A DNA stretch of 64,000 nt, taken from GCA-002708315 sp964460905 (GTDB lineage: Bacteria; Bacteroidota; Bacteroidia; Bacteroidales; F082). The stretch covers positions 62,001 through 126,000 of the forward strand of contig CAYWRM010000003.1 of the NCBI GenBank assembly GCA_964460905.1. The letters are read 5' to 3'. The notes beneath the pieces are model-generated. The model was given only the letters and a program-made list of their open reading frames with translations. It ran no database searches and had not been told where the DNA came from. Of this stretch, positions 25,914 to 34,218 are shown piece after piece. Positions within the stretch are counted from its first letter, which is position 1, and each line of letters begins with the position of its first letter. Made by a program: the position numbers and the translations under genes.

Positions 25914-27530
25914 ATGTCCACCAATACTTCAATTGATAACAATGGTTTCGACCCATTGGATATGAACAACTACAAGATTGAGAGGCTACCTAAGCGTTCT
26001 AAATCTAAAGTTGAATCATTTCTGTCCATTATTGGAGGCCCTTTGGCGATAATCTCATTTATCTTAATTTACTTTGTCTTTAAGCCCGGATACCTTCAAG
26101 AAATAGATACTCAATCTCTTAGTGATTATGCCAAAAGTATATTTGATTTTCGTGGAGCTGATGAATTTTCAAGAATGAATATCGCCATGCTGGCTATTTT
26201 TATAGCTGGCATTGTGCTTTGGATGACAGAAGCTATACCTAATTACCTTACATCTTTAATAATAATTATCAGCTTGGTTCTTACAGGTGTGCTCACCGAA
26301 CAGGAGGCATATGCTCAACTTGGTCATAAAGTAATGTGGCTCAATATTATGTCGTTTGTGCTGGCCAGTATGTTGGTAAAAACAGGATTGGCAAAGCGGT
26401 TTGCACTCTGGTTTATTGTTCATTTTGGGAAAAAGTCATCATCAATATTTCTTAGCTTTTTGGTTATTAATGTTGTATTGTCAGCGTTCATTTCGGCAAC
26501 AACTGCAAAAGCTGCAATATTACTCCCAATTTTTATGGTTATAGCAGCAATTTATGGTGCCAGAGGAGGTGACAAGAAAAATAATTTTGGCAGAAATATA
26601 GTTCTTCAGAACCTATTTTACATAAACATTGGTGCCAGTGGCTTTTTAACAGGCTCTGGGGCTAACTTGCTTGCGGCAGCACTAATTACTGGAGCTACTG
26701 GAGTTGATATTTACTTTACTGATTGGATGAAAGGCAACTTTTTAGTTGCGATAATCCTAATGTTTTTGGGGTATATTCTAGCTGTTCGAGTTTTTTTCCC
26801 CTTAAAAAAGGAAGAACGTTTACCTCAAATACCAGGAGGGATGGAACGTCTAAAAGAGGAGCTCCATAAACTTGGAAGAATGAATTTCCAGGAAATAAAA
26901 TCAGGTGTACTATTCATTACCATACTTGCTTTTTGGACAACTGATAAATATCATGGTATAAGTCCAACGGCAATAGCATTTTTGGGTGCAGTAATTGCAC
27001 TTTTACCTAGAATTGGTATTCTTAAATGGAATGATGTGGATATTCCATGGCATCTAATGCTGTTTTCAGCAGGTGCTTACACACTAGGTGCAGGATTTAA
27101 AGTTACCGACCTGCCATCAATTTCAGTAGATGCAATATTTGATTCTTTGGGTTTAGGTGCTCAAACTCCCTTTTGGGTTCTTTATTTATCCTTAACTTTT
27201 GGTATGGCTTTTAGTGCTGTGATTTTTCAATCTAAAACCATGCGTACAATGATATTTATCCCAATTGCAATTGGTATCGCACAACGTTTTGGATTCGATG
27301 TTATAAGTCTTGCTTTGCCTGTAGCATTTTTAATTGAACATGTTTATATGCTTCCTTTCAACAGTAAACCGGCTGCACTTCTTTATGAAACAGACCAATA
27401 TAGCCTTACTGACACTTTCAAATTTGGAATTACTATGCTAACTATTGGGTGGTTGGTAAATATATTGATGGGTGAAACCTGGTATCGCTACATAGGCATT
27501 ACACCTGATGGGGTATTTGGTATATTTTAG
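25914..27530 (+). CDS. SLC13/DASS-family sodium:anion symporter
   Basis: The 538-residue membrane protein has about 12 hydrophobic segments after a ~40-residue cytoplasmic N-terminus. It shows the inverted-repeat plan of divalent-anion:sodium symporters. Helix-break motifs are SATTAKAAILLPIF near 192 and FQSKTMRTMIFIPI near 438, with GASGFLTGSGANLLAA near 240 and FNSKPAALLYETDQY near 482. The canonical SNTATTA motif is altered, so substrate choice among sulfate, phosphate, dicarboxylate and tricarboxylate cannot be predicted. Neighbouring phosphate and CYTH genes make phosphate or a phosphorylated anion plausible, by inference only. Confidence 0.85.
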   Translation: MSTNTSIDNNGFDPLDMNNYKIERLPKRSKSKVESFLSIIGGPLAIISFILIYFVFKPGYLQEIDTQSLSDYAKSIFDFRGADEFSRMNIAMLAIFIAGIVLWMTEAIPNYLTSLIIIISLVLTGVLTEQEAYAQLGHKVMWLNIMSFVLASMLVKTGLAKRFALWFIVHFGKKSSSIFLSFLVINVVLSAFISATTAKAAILLPIFMVIAAIYGARGGDKKNNFGRNIVLQNLFYINIGASGFLTGSGANLLAAALITGATGVDIYFTDWMKGNFLVAIILMFLGYILAVRVFFPLKKEERLPQIPGGMERLKEELHKLGRMNFQEIKSGVLFITILAFWTTDKYHGISPTAIAFLGAVIALLPRIGILKWNDVDIPWHLMLFSAGAYTLGAGFKVTDLPSISVDAIFDSLGLGAQTPFWVLYLSLTFGMAFSAVIFQSKTMRTMIFIPIAIGIAQRFGFDVISLALPVAFLIEHVYMLPFNSKPAALLYETDQYSLTDTFKFGITMLTIGWLVNILMGETWYRYIGITPDGVFGIF

Positions 27531-27611
27531 GAGATAATAAAGAAATTGTTAGTTACACGCAAAAGGTGAGCAAATTGTTATTTTGGTTGTTGGGGTTTTG
27601 CTGCTTCTTTT

Positions 27612-28784
27612 CTAAAAATTCTTTTTCAGTGTTTTTTCAACTTCATCAGATAGCCTGTTAAATACTTCTTCTTCGGTACCGTCAGCATTTATCTTGCTGT
27701 TTTTGTTTTGTTTTTGATAGTAAGCAACTACTGGTTCAGTCTTTTCACTATATTGTTCCAATCGATTTACAATTAATTCGGTACTAACATCATATGGTCT
27801 TGCTGTATCCTTGTTATTACCTCTTTTGCTAAGTCGTTTAATAGCATTTAGGGTATTAAGTTTTAGCTCAATCATATTTGAAACTTTCATATTCACTCTT
27901 TGCAGTAGCCCATCAAGTATATAAGCCTGAATTACTGTTCGTGGAAAACCCTTGAATATAAATCCGTTTGCGTTGGCATTTTCTTTTATTTGATTAGCAA
28001 TTAATTTAATTGGGATTTCATCAGGAACAATTTCACCTTTTTCCATAAAAGGTTCAACTATTTTGCCAATTTCAGTGCCATTAGCAATTTCTTTTCTGAG
28101 CAATTTTCCGGTTGATATGTAAACCAGATTATGTTTTTTTGCAAGCAATTTACCCTGGGTGCCTTTTCCAACACCTGGTTTTCCTAACAGGACAATATTT
28201 GTATATTCTTTATTTTTATTTTTTTCAATATGCTCTACAATATTGTCAAATATTTCATCTAACGATCCAACACCATTTATCTTATGGTATTTATTCTGGT
28301 CTTGATAATAGCTGGCAACAGGTTTTGTTTTATTTTCATACTCCTGCAGTCTTACTTTAATAATGTCGAGCGTATCATCAGTCCTATTTGAAGTTTCTGC
28401 TCTCAGAATCAACCTGTCAATAAGTTCTTTATCAGGCACATCAAGACTAATCATCATATCTAATGATGTGTTTAATTTAAGTAATAAACCGTCAAGAATA
28501 TATGCTTGCACAACAGTTCTGGGAAATCCATCAAAAAGTATGCCTCTGGCATTCTCATTTGATTTAATTTTTTTTTCAATTATAGCAACTACAAGTTCGT
28601 CATTTACAAGTCCGCCTGAAGCAATAATATTTTTAGCTTTCAAACCTAGTTCAGAGCCTTCAGCAATTTCCGATCTTAACATATCACCGGTAGAAATATA
28701 GGTAAGATTATATTTTTCCAGTAATTTTTTCGATTGGGTTCCTTTGCCGGCACCCGGAGGTCCGAATAAAGCAATGTTAAGCAT
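27612..28784 (-). CDS. adk: Tandem double adenylate kinase
   Basis: Two adenylate kinase modules are joined head to tail: residues 1-~190 and ~195-390. Module 1 has the P-loop GPPGAGKGT (8-16), TGDMLRSEI and DGFPRT near 84. Module 2 has GKPGVGKGT near 202, TGKLLRKEI and KGFPRT near 280. Both lack the long LID insertion, so each is of the short form. Module 2 has Lys for the conserved Asp before GFPRT and Lys for Asp in TGD, changes near the Mg/AMP site that may weaken it. The usual bacterial adk has one module (~190-215 residues). It is 17 bp downstream of hpt, the normal Bacteroidota adk position, so this is the main adk and not an extra gene. Confidence 0.9.
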   Translation of the reverse strand: MLNIALFGPPGAGKGTQSKKLLEKYNLTYISTGDMLRSEIAEGSELGLKAKNIIASGGLVNDELVVAIIEKKIKSNENARGILFDGFPRTVVQAYILDGLLLKLNTSLDMMISLDVPDKELIDRLILRAETSNRTDDTLDIIKVRLQEYENKTKPVASYYQDQNKYHKINGVGSLDEIFDNIVEHIEKNKNKEYTNIVLLGKPGVGKGTQGKLLAKKHNLVYISTGKLLRKEIANGTEIGKIVEPFMEKGEIVPDEIPIKLIANQIKENANANGFIFKGFPRTVIQAYILDGLLQRVNMKVSNMIELKLNTLNAIKRLSKRGNNKDTARPYDVSTELIVNRLEQYSEKTEPVVAYYQKQNKNSKINADGTEEEVFNRLSDEVEKTLKKNF

Positions 28785-28801
28785 ATTCTTGATATTTTGT
28801 T

Positions 28802-29338
28802 CTATTCAATTATCTTGTAAATGTCTTTTAAGTTTCTACCTTGGCTATCGTAGTCTAATCCATAACCAACAATAAAGTCATTGGGAATATCTATCCCAAC
28901 ATAGTCAATTTTATACGATTTTTGGAAGGCTTCAGGCTTAAATAATAATGTTGCTATACGAACATCTACAGCACCCATCTTTTCAAGCTGCCCTAATACA
29001 TTTTCCATTGTTATCCCCGAATCAATAATATCTTCAACAATAATGATTGTCCTGCCAGTTATATCTTCGTTAAAACCAATCAGTTGTCTTACTTTTTCGG
29101 TGCTCTTAGTGCCAGCATATGAGGTGAGCTTAACAAAAGACACTTCACAAGGTACTTCAATTTTTTTAAGTAAATCGCCTGCAAACATGAATGACCCGTT
29201 AAGAATAACCAGAAATATTGGTACCTGACCTTCGATATCTTCATTAATGTTATCTGCTAACTTGTTTATTGCATGTTCAATTTCATTAAAAAGAATAAAC
29301 GGCTCAAAGTACTTATCATGAATTTTAATATTGTTCAT
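28802..29338 (-). CDS. hpt: Hypoxanthine phosphoribosyltransferase
   Basis: This 178-residue type I phosphoribosyltransferase has the PRPP-binding loop IIIVEDIIDSGITM near residue 95, the flexible-loop region SYAGTKSTEKV near 74, and the base-recognition segment KIDYVGIDIPNDFIVGYGLD near 143-162 (lysine, then valine and aspartate around the purine). It salvages hypoxanthine, and usually guanine, to IMP/GMP in the cytoplasm. It forms an operon with the double adk and has a good promoter about 60 bp upstream, divergent from purE. Confidence 0.95.
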   Translation of the reverse strand: MNNIKIHDKYFEPFILFNEIEHAINKLADNINEDIEGQVPIFLVILNGSFMFAGDLLKKIEVPCEVSFVKLTSYAGTKSTEKVRQLIGFNEDITGRTIIIVEDIIDSGITMENVLGQLEKMGAVDVRIATLLFKPEAFQKSYKIDYVGIDIPNDFIVGYGLDYDSQGRNLKDIYKIIE

Positions 29339-29400
29339 TTAAAGATGTTTTTTGTAATAGAGAAATAAAGGCCAACTATAATCAGTAAAAATAGAATGCA

Positions 29401-29431
29401 CAAAGATAGAAACTAACACTTTATTACCAAA
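29401..29431 (-). promoter_or_regulatory. Promoter of hpt-adk
   Basis: On the minus strand the -7 box TATCTTTG (29408-29401) lies 19 bp from a -33 TTTG (29431-29428), a full match to the Bacteroidota consensus. It predicts a leader of about 55-60 nt before the hpt ATG. Confidence 0.7.
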
Positions 29432-29442
29432 TGCATTTTATT

Positions 29443-29450
29443 TATTTTTG
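29443..29450 (+). promoter_or_regulatory. -7 box of purE
   Basis: TATTTTTG fits TAnnTTTG, 30 bp before the ATG at 29481. The -33 TTG is not evident. It is back to back with the hpt promoter. Confidence 0.5.
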
Positions 29451-29480
29451 TAGAATTATATTTTAATAAATTTAAGGAAT

Positions 29481-29987
29481 ATGAAAGCAATTGTTAGTAT
29501 AATTATGGGCAGTACATCTGATTTAAAAGTGATGGAGAAAGCAGCTATATTTTTAAATGATATGGAGATACCTTTTGAAATCAATGCTCTTTCGGCACAT
29601 CGTACGCCCGAGCAAGTTGAAGTATTTGCAAAAAATGCTGAAAATAATGGCATAAAAGTTATTATTGCAGGAGCAGGTATGGCAGCACATCTACCTGGTG
29701 TTATTGCATCTATGACCAATATTCCGGTAATAGGCGTTCCCATTAATGCTACTCTGGATGGAATGGATGCATTACTTGCAATTGTTCAGATGCCTCCGGG
29801 AATACCGGTTGCTACCGTTGGAATAAACGGTGCTTTAAATGCAGGAATACTGGCAGCTCAGATGATTTCAACTGGCGACGATGTTATTATGGAGAAAACC
29901 AGGAAATACAAGAAAACATTGAAGCTAAAAATAGTAAAGGCTAACGAAGAGCTCAAATTGGTGAGCTATAAATATAAGGTAAATTAG
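29481..29987 (+). CDS. purE: N5-carboxyaminoimidazole ribonucleotide mutase (class I PurE)
   Basis: The 168-residue protein has class I PurE landmarks: IIMGSTSDLKVM near residue 8-19, SAHRTPE near 40 (catalytic histidine), and IAGAGMAAHLPGVIAS near 67. GVP then precedes the MDALLAIVQMPPGIPVATV stretch near 95-110. It converts N5-CAIR to CAIR in de novo purine synthesis. It is divergent from hpt, putting synthesis and salvage genes back to back. Its stop overlaps the convergent methyltransferase gene by 4 bp. Confidence 0.95.
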   Translation: MKAIVSIIMGSTSDLKVMEKAAIFLNDMEIPFEINALSAHRTPEQVEVFAKNAENNGIKVIIAGAGMAAHLPGVIASMTNIPVIGVPINATLDGMDALLAIVQMPPGIPVATVGINGALNAGILAAQMISTGDDVIMEKTRKYKKTLKLKIVKANEELKLVSYKYKVN

Positions 29988-30619
29988 ACCATCTTTCTAA
30001 TTAATAGCAATCCGTCTCTTAAAGGAATCATAACCTGTTCTACATCTTTATCGTGAATAATATGGTTATTGAAAGATTGAATAGCTAGTGTTTCTTTATC
30101 TGGATTCTTATTGTTGAATACTTTTCCACTCCACAACACATTGTCAACTATTATATAACCTCCTGGTCGTAATTTTTCCTTTACAAGTGAATAATAATCA
30201 ATATACTGTTCCTTGTTTGCATCAATAAACGCGAGGTCGAATTTGTAATTAAGTTTTGGTATTTCAATTAATGCATCGCCAATAATCAGATTTATTTGAT
30301 GATCCATACCTGATAAATCAATATATTTTCTAATAATATCTTCAAGTTCATTATTTGATTCAATTGTGAAAAGTACACCATCTGATTTAAGCCCTTTTGC
30401 CAGACAAATTGCAGAGTAACCGGTAAATGTTCCTACTTCTAAAATTCTTTCGGGGTTAATCATTGTTGATATGAACTCCAGAAATTTACCCTGTACTTTT
30501 CCTGAAAGCATTCTTGGCAAAGTAGTTTTTAGGTTTGTTTCTCGATCCAAAGATCTTAAGATTTTACTTTCATCACTTGTTTGCTTTTCCAAATATTTCT
30601 CAAGTTCAGAATTAAACAT
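29984..30619 (-). CDS. SAM-dependent O-methyltransferase (COMT-like)
   Basis: This 211-residue class I methyltransferase of the caffeoyl-CoA/catechol type has SAM motif I EVGTFTGYSAICLAKGL near residue 62 and an acidic residue after TIES near 84. Metal-binding candidates are FIDANKEQY near 131 and IIVDNVLWSGKV near 155. Short bacterial members methylate small phenolic or catechol-like substrates; the substrate here is unknown. It is convergent with purE and overlaps it by 4 bp. Confidence 0.9.
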   Translation of the reverse strand: MFNSELEKYLEKQTSDESKILRSLDRETNLKTTLPRMLSGKVQGKFLEFISTMINPERILEVGTFTGYSAICLAKGLKSDGVLFTIESNNELEDIIRKYIDLSGMDHQINLIIGDALIEIPKLNYKFDLAFIDANKEQYIDYYSLVKEKLRPGGYIIVDNVLWSGKVFNNKNPDKETLAIQSFNNHIIHDKDVEQVMIPLRDGLLLIRKMV

Positions 30620-30742
30620 AGTTGAAGGGTTAGTTACTATTTATTTTTTCAAAAATTAATTTGTAAAAATAAGCAAAGGAAGATAGATCAAATAAATTTT
30701 CATTTTTTGATTTTTGCACTGGCGTATTTTATATATTTGACC

Positions 30743-31474
30743 ATGAATATTTTTTCGAAGCTTGTAAATGTTAAGATATTATCTACACGTAAGCGTAGAT
30801 TTCAACATAGTCTTATTCTTTTTTCCTTTAATTTTATTTTCGTATTCATAATAGGATTGGCACCAAACAGTAAATGGATTCCAGAGTTATATAGTATTAT
30901 TGTTTCAGGGATATTTTTCGCTGCTGTTGTAAGTATATCAGATAGACATATTCGTTATCTTTATTTGGCAGTTATACTAACAGTATTTACTTGGATATCA
31001 ACATACTTGAAACTAGATCTTATTCTACATTTAACATCAATTATAACTATACTTTTCTTTATTTATATAATCGTAGTTTCAGTTATTAGAATATCTAAAA
31101 GCAAGGAAGTAGGAAGCCTGGAGTTTTTACGATCCGTTAATATTTACTTTTTAATAGGAATTGTTGGTGCAATTGTTTTCAGAACTTTGTTTACTATTAA
31201 CCCGGAAAGCATAACTATTTTAGATAAAGATCCTTTAGAATCAACAGACTTTGTGTACCTTAGTTTTGAAACGATAACTACATTGGGTTATGGTGATATT
31301 ACTCCTGATTCACCATCTGCTAAAAATCTTGCTGTATTCCTGAGTTTTGCTGGTCAGTTATATCTAACGATGATTATAGCATTACTTATGGGGAAATATT
31401 TAAGAGGTGCACAAGCGGAAGAAAAAAGTTCAATTGAAAAAGAACCTCCTAAAGGATCAGTCAACCCTCAGTAA
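30743..31474 (+). CDS. Voltage-gated-like potassium channel, single pore
   Basis: There are about four hydrophobic helices before the pore. The pore helix and selectivity filter read TTLGYGDITP near residue 188, followed by an inner helix (AVFLSFAGQLYLTMIIALLMG). The arginine-rich S4 of true voltage sensors is not obvious. I chose the ATG at 30743, since the longer frame begins at TTG 30707 inside an AT-rich stretch without a better start. It acts in the inner membrane. A short basic/acidic tail follows, with no RCK domain visible. Confidence 0.85.
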   Translation: MNIFSKLVNVKILSTRKRRFQHSLILFSFNFIFVFIIGLAPNSKWIPELYSIIVSGIFFAAVVSISDRHIRYLYLAVILTVFTWISTYLKLDLILHLTSIITILFFIYIIVVSVIRISKSKEVGSLEFLRSVNIYFLIGIVGAIVFRTLFTINPESITILDKDPLESTDFVYLSFETITTLGYGDITPDSPSAKNLAVFLSFAGQLYLTMIIALLMGKYLRGAQAEEKSSIEKEPPKGSVNPQ

Positions 31475-31490
31475 TAAATTTCGTTTTGTT

Positions 31491-32174
31491 TTATTTTCTT
31501 TCTTCAAGTTTGAGGGATACAGATTTAACCAAAAAAATTATTCCTATTACTGTAAAGCCAATTGCAACAAAAATTAGTAATCTGATATCGGAAGTAATAA
31601 ATCCAAAATAATACAGCCCGTGAAAAAATGTTGCTACAAACAAACCAGTTGCACAATCTATAAAAGTGTTTTTTCTCATTTTTGCAATCCCAACAAAAAA
31701 GCCCATTGATATAGCAAAAACCAGATTAGCAAATGGCAATGTAAATAGAAACAAAGTAAAATTATGAAATTTGTCAGTTGAGCCAACTATCTCAAATGCA
31801 TATAGCACAGAAGCAACCATTGTATAACCAAGGCTTATAAATATTGAATAAATTACACCTTCTAATGGACCGCTAAAGTTTTTTAATTTATAGAATAAGA
31901 ATTTTAAAGGAATAAATTTTGCCAACTCTGAGCTAAATGCAATGCCAATAAAAACAAAAAACACCATTCGCCTCATGTTTTTATAATTACCATCCCATCT
32001 CAAATCAATAAGGTAGTTTGCGATAACCAATAATATTACGCTTATTGCTCCCAATATAATTGCATTACGAATGTTAGAAAAGTTTTTTATTGAGAATTTG
32101 TATTTAAGATAAAGAACAAATACAATTATTAAAAGTGGCGAAACTGCAAATGAAATGTAGTTTAGCGTGTTCAT
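31491..32174 (-). CDS. PrsW-like membrane protein
   Basis: The 227-residue protein has about seven hydrophobic helices. Segments line up with PrsW intramembrane proteases: SSELAKF near 79 (family EExxK), GPLEGVIYSIFISLGYT near 103, and TFFHGLYYFG near 184. The first glutamate of EExxK is serine here, and the EN pair after the second motif is not kept. Proteolytic activity is therefore doubtful; it may be a non-catalytic relative. It is convergent with the channel gene, 16 bp apart. Confidence 0.55.
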   Translation of the reverse strand: MNTLNYISFAVSPLLIIVFVLYLKYKFSIKNFSNIRNAIILGAISVILLVIANYLIDLRWDGNYKNMRRMVFFVFIGIAFSSELAKFIPLKFLFYKLKNFSGPLEGVIYSIFISLGYTMVASVLYAFEIVGSTDKFHNFTLFLFTLPFANLVFAISMGFFVGIAKMRKNTFIDCATGLFVATFFHGLYYFGFITSDIRLLIFVAIGFTVIGIIFLVKSVSLKLEERK

Positions 32175-32202
32175 AAGAGAGTGGTTTATATGAAAAATAA
32201 AT

Positions 32203-32241
32203 CAAAAATAACAATATGTTTGTAATTTAGTCATAAATTTG
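32203..32241. promoter_or_regulatory. Back-to-back -7 boxes, PrsW-like gene and cupin-rsgA
   Basis: On the minus strand TATTTTTG (32210-32203) precedes the PrsW-like ATG by 28 bp. On the plus strand TAAATTTG (32234-32241) precedes the cupin ATG by 26 bp. Neither has a -33 TTG at the ideal distance. Confidence 0.45.
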
Positions 32242-32267
32242 AATATAAATATTAAAACTTATTTTAT

Positions 32268-32537
32268 ATGTCGAAAGTAGTTATTAAAAAACTTAGTGAA
32301 AGCGATAAGAAGGAAAGGGGAATAAAATTGTGGCCAATTTGGGAGAAAGGAATATCTAGATTTAGCTGGAAATATTCAGGAGATGAACAATGTTATATTC
32401 TTGATGGTGAATTTTCAGTTGAAACAGATGATGGTGTATTTAATATTAAGCCCGGTGACTTCGTTGTTTTTAAAGATGGATTGTCGTGTATTTGGGATAT
32501 TAAGAAACCCGTTAAAAAGCATTATAATTTTTTATGA
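32268..32537 (+). CDS. Small cupin-fold protein (EutQ/DUF861-like)
   Basis: The 89-residue single-domain cupin has the core GDEQCYILDGEFSVETDDG and FNIKPGDFVVFKDGLSCIW. The usual cupin metal histidines are absent, as in many DUF861 proteins. The role is unknown. Its stop overlaps the rsgA start by 4 bp (ATGA), so the two are coupled. Confidence 0.8.
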   Translation: MSKVVIKKLSESDKKERGIKLWPIWEKGISRFSWKYSGDEQCYILDGEFSVETDDGVFNIKPGDFVVFKDGLSCIWDIKKPVKKHYNFL

Positions 32538-33454
32538 TAACAATCTTTACGGGCAAAGTAATAAAGTCTACAGGTAGCTGGTATTCAGTAATGTATGACA
32601 AAGGCGGTAATGTTAATTGTCGTTTAAAAGGAATTTTCAGAACCAAGGGGATAGTAGCCACAAACCCTATTTCTGTTGGTGATGTTGTTGATTTTACTCT
32701 TGAAGATAATAATGACACAGGCATCATTATTAATATTCATCCCCGAAAGAATTATTTAATTCGTAAAGCCACTAATCTTTCAAAAGTTACTCATATTATA
32801 GCTGCTAACATCGATCAGGTAGTAATTATTGTTTCATTAATTAAGCCACGTACTTCAACTGGTTTTATCGACAGAATTTTAACTACTGCTGAAGCTTATC
32901 ATATACCTGCTGTAATTATTTTTAATAAGCTTGATTTATATAATGATAGTGCCAATAGTAAACTTGAGTTGCTAAAAAATACTTACGAGAATGCGGGTTA
33001 TGGTTGCCTTGTAACATCGGTACCAGAAAAAATCAGGTTAAAGGAATTTCAGGCAATAATTCAAGGAAAGACAAGTTTACTATCAGGGCATTCAGGCGTT
33101 GGTAAATCTACACTTATAAATAGCGTTGATTCATCTTTAAATCTTAAAACTGGAGAAATTTCTGAATATCATAACAAAGGAACTCATACAACAACATTTG
33201 CCAATATGTTTCCATTAAAATTTGGAGGCTTTGTTATTGATACTCCTGGAATAAAAGAATTTGGCCTGGTTGAGTTTGACAGGGTTGAACTTGGGCAACG
33301 ATTTCCGGAAATAAGAAACCTTATGCACAAGTGTAAATTTAATAATTGTTTGCACGTTAATGAGCCAGGGTGTGCAGTAATTGAGGCAGTTAAAAAGGGT
33401 GGTATTGTTGAATTTAGATATACTAACTATTTGAACATGTTGGACTCTATTTAG
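32534..33454 (+). CDS. rsgA: Ribosome small subunit-dependent GTPase A
   Basis: This circularly permuted GTPase has an N-terminal OB fold (residues 1-~70) and the G4 motif NKLD near 132. Then come the G1 P-loop GHSGVGKST near 186, G3 DTPG near 236, and the C-terminal zinc site C-x5-C-x-H-x5-C (CKFNNCLHVNEPGC) near 266. It acts in late 30S maturation, and its GTPase is stimulated by the small subunit. It follows the cupin gene with overlapping stop and start. Confidence 0.95.
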   Translation: MITIFTGKVIKSTGSWYSVMYDKGGNVNCRLKGIFRTKGIVATNPISVGDVVDFTLEDNNDTGIIINIHPRKNYLIRKATNLSKVTHIIAANIDQVVIIVSLIKPRTSTGFIDRILTTAEAYHIPAVIIFNKLDLYNDSANSKLELLKNTYENAGYGCLVTSVPEKIRLKEFQAIIQGKTSLLSGHSGVGKSTLINSVDSSLNLKTGEISEYHNKGTHTTTFANMFPLKFGGFVIDTPGIKEFGLVEFDRVELGQRFPEIRNLMHKCKFNNCLHVNEPGCAVIEAVKKGGIVEFRYTNYLNMLDSI

Positions 33455-33489
33455 AAACTGATTTATAGTTATTGATGCTTATCATTTGT

Positions 33490-33497
33490 TATTTTTG
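33490..33497 (+). promoter_or_regulatory. -7 box before the CBS gene
   Basis: TATTTTTG lies 54 bp before the ATG at 33552. A TTG at 33472-33474 is slightly close (15 bp) for a -33 box. A start at the TTG at 33513 would leave almost no leader, which favours the ATG at 33552. Confidence 0.45.
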
Positions 33498-33551
33498 AAA
33501 TTTATTTAATTATTGCATTTTTATGGACAATACTGTTTAAAATACTATCTC

Positions 33552-34214
33552 ATGATTGCATCATTATTAATAAATGAAGAGATTATGCCTCTTAGCCTAA
33601 CAGATACTGCCAATGAGGCGTTAAGTAGAATGAATGAATATAAAGTATCACATTTTCCTGTAGTTGACAAAGGAATTTTTATTGGTGTTATTTCAGAGAA
33701 AGATATTTATAATCATGAAAATCTTGATATGGAATTGCAAAAAGAGTTTATATATTTTGATAACTATTATGTAAATGATCAGCAATATATTTTTGATGTG
33801 TTAAAATTGGCGAGTAATCAAAAGCTATCGTTAATACCTGTAATTAATAAAAATGGAATTTATAGTGGGAGTATTACTCAAAACGATATCATTAGTTTTT
33901 TTGCTGAAAGTATGTCAGTTGATTTTCCGGGTGGTGTAATTATACTTGAAGTTAGTGTAAATGATTACAGTTTAACTGAAATTGCCAATATTGTTGAATC
34001 GAATGAAGCCAAGGTTCTAAGCTCATATATATTATCCAAAGTAGATTCAACAAAAATCGAAGTAATTATAAAAGTAAGCAAGCTGGATCTTGGACCAATT
34101 CTGCAAACTTTTGAGCGTTTTGAATACAGGGTAGTTGCATCTTTTGGTGAACAGGTTGATTATAGTGAGCTAAAAGATAATTATGATTCCCTCATTAATT
34201 ATCTAAATATTTAA
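33552..34214 (+). CDS. CBS-domain protein
   Basis: Two CBS modules fill residues ~1-120: the first has SLTDTANEALSRMNEYKVSHFPVVD...GVISEKDI, the second KLSLIPVINKNGIYSGSITQNDII. A ~95-residue C-terminal domain follows (GGVIILEVSVNDYSLTEIA), ACT-like in pattern. Such proteins bind adenosyl ligands and sense energy state. In Bacteroidota a CBS gene commonly precedes nadK; here an Omp85 gene lies between. Start: ATG 33552 was chosen over TTG 33513. Confidence 0.85.
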   Translation: MIASLLINEEIMPLSLTDTANEALSRMNEYKVSHFPVVDKGIFIGVISEKDIYNHENLDMELQKEFIYFDNYYVNDQQYIFDVLKLASNQKLSLIPVINKNGIYSGSITQNDIISFFAESMSVDFPGGVIILEVSVNDYSLTEIANIVESNEAKVLSSYILSKVDSTKIEVIIKVSKLDLGPILQTFERFEYRVVASFGEQVDYSELKDNYDSLINYLNI

Positions 34215-34218
34215 GTTT

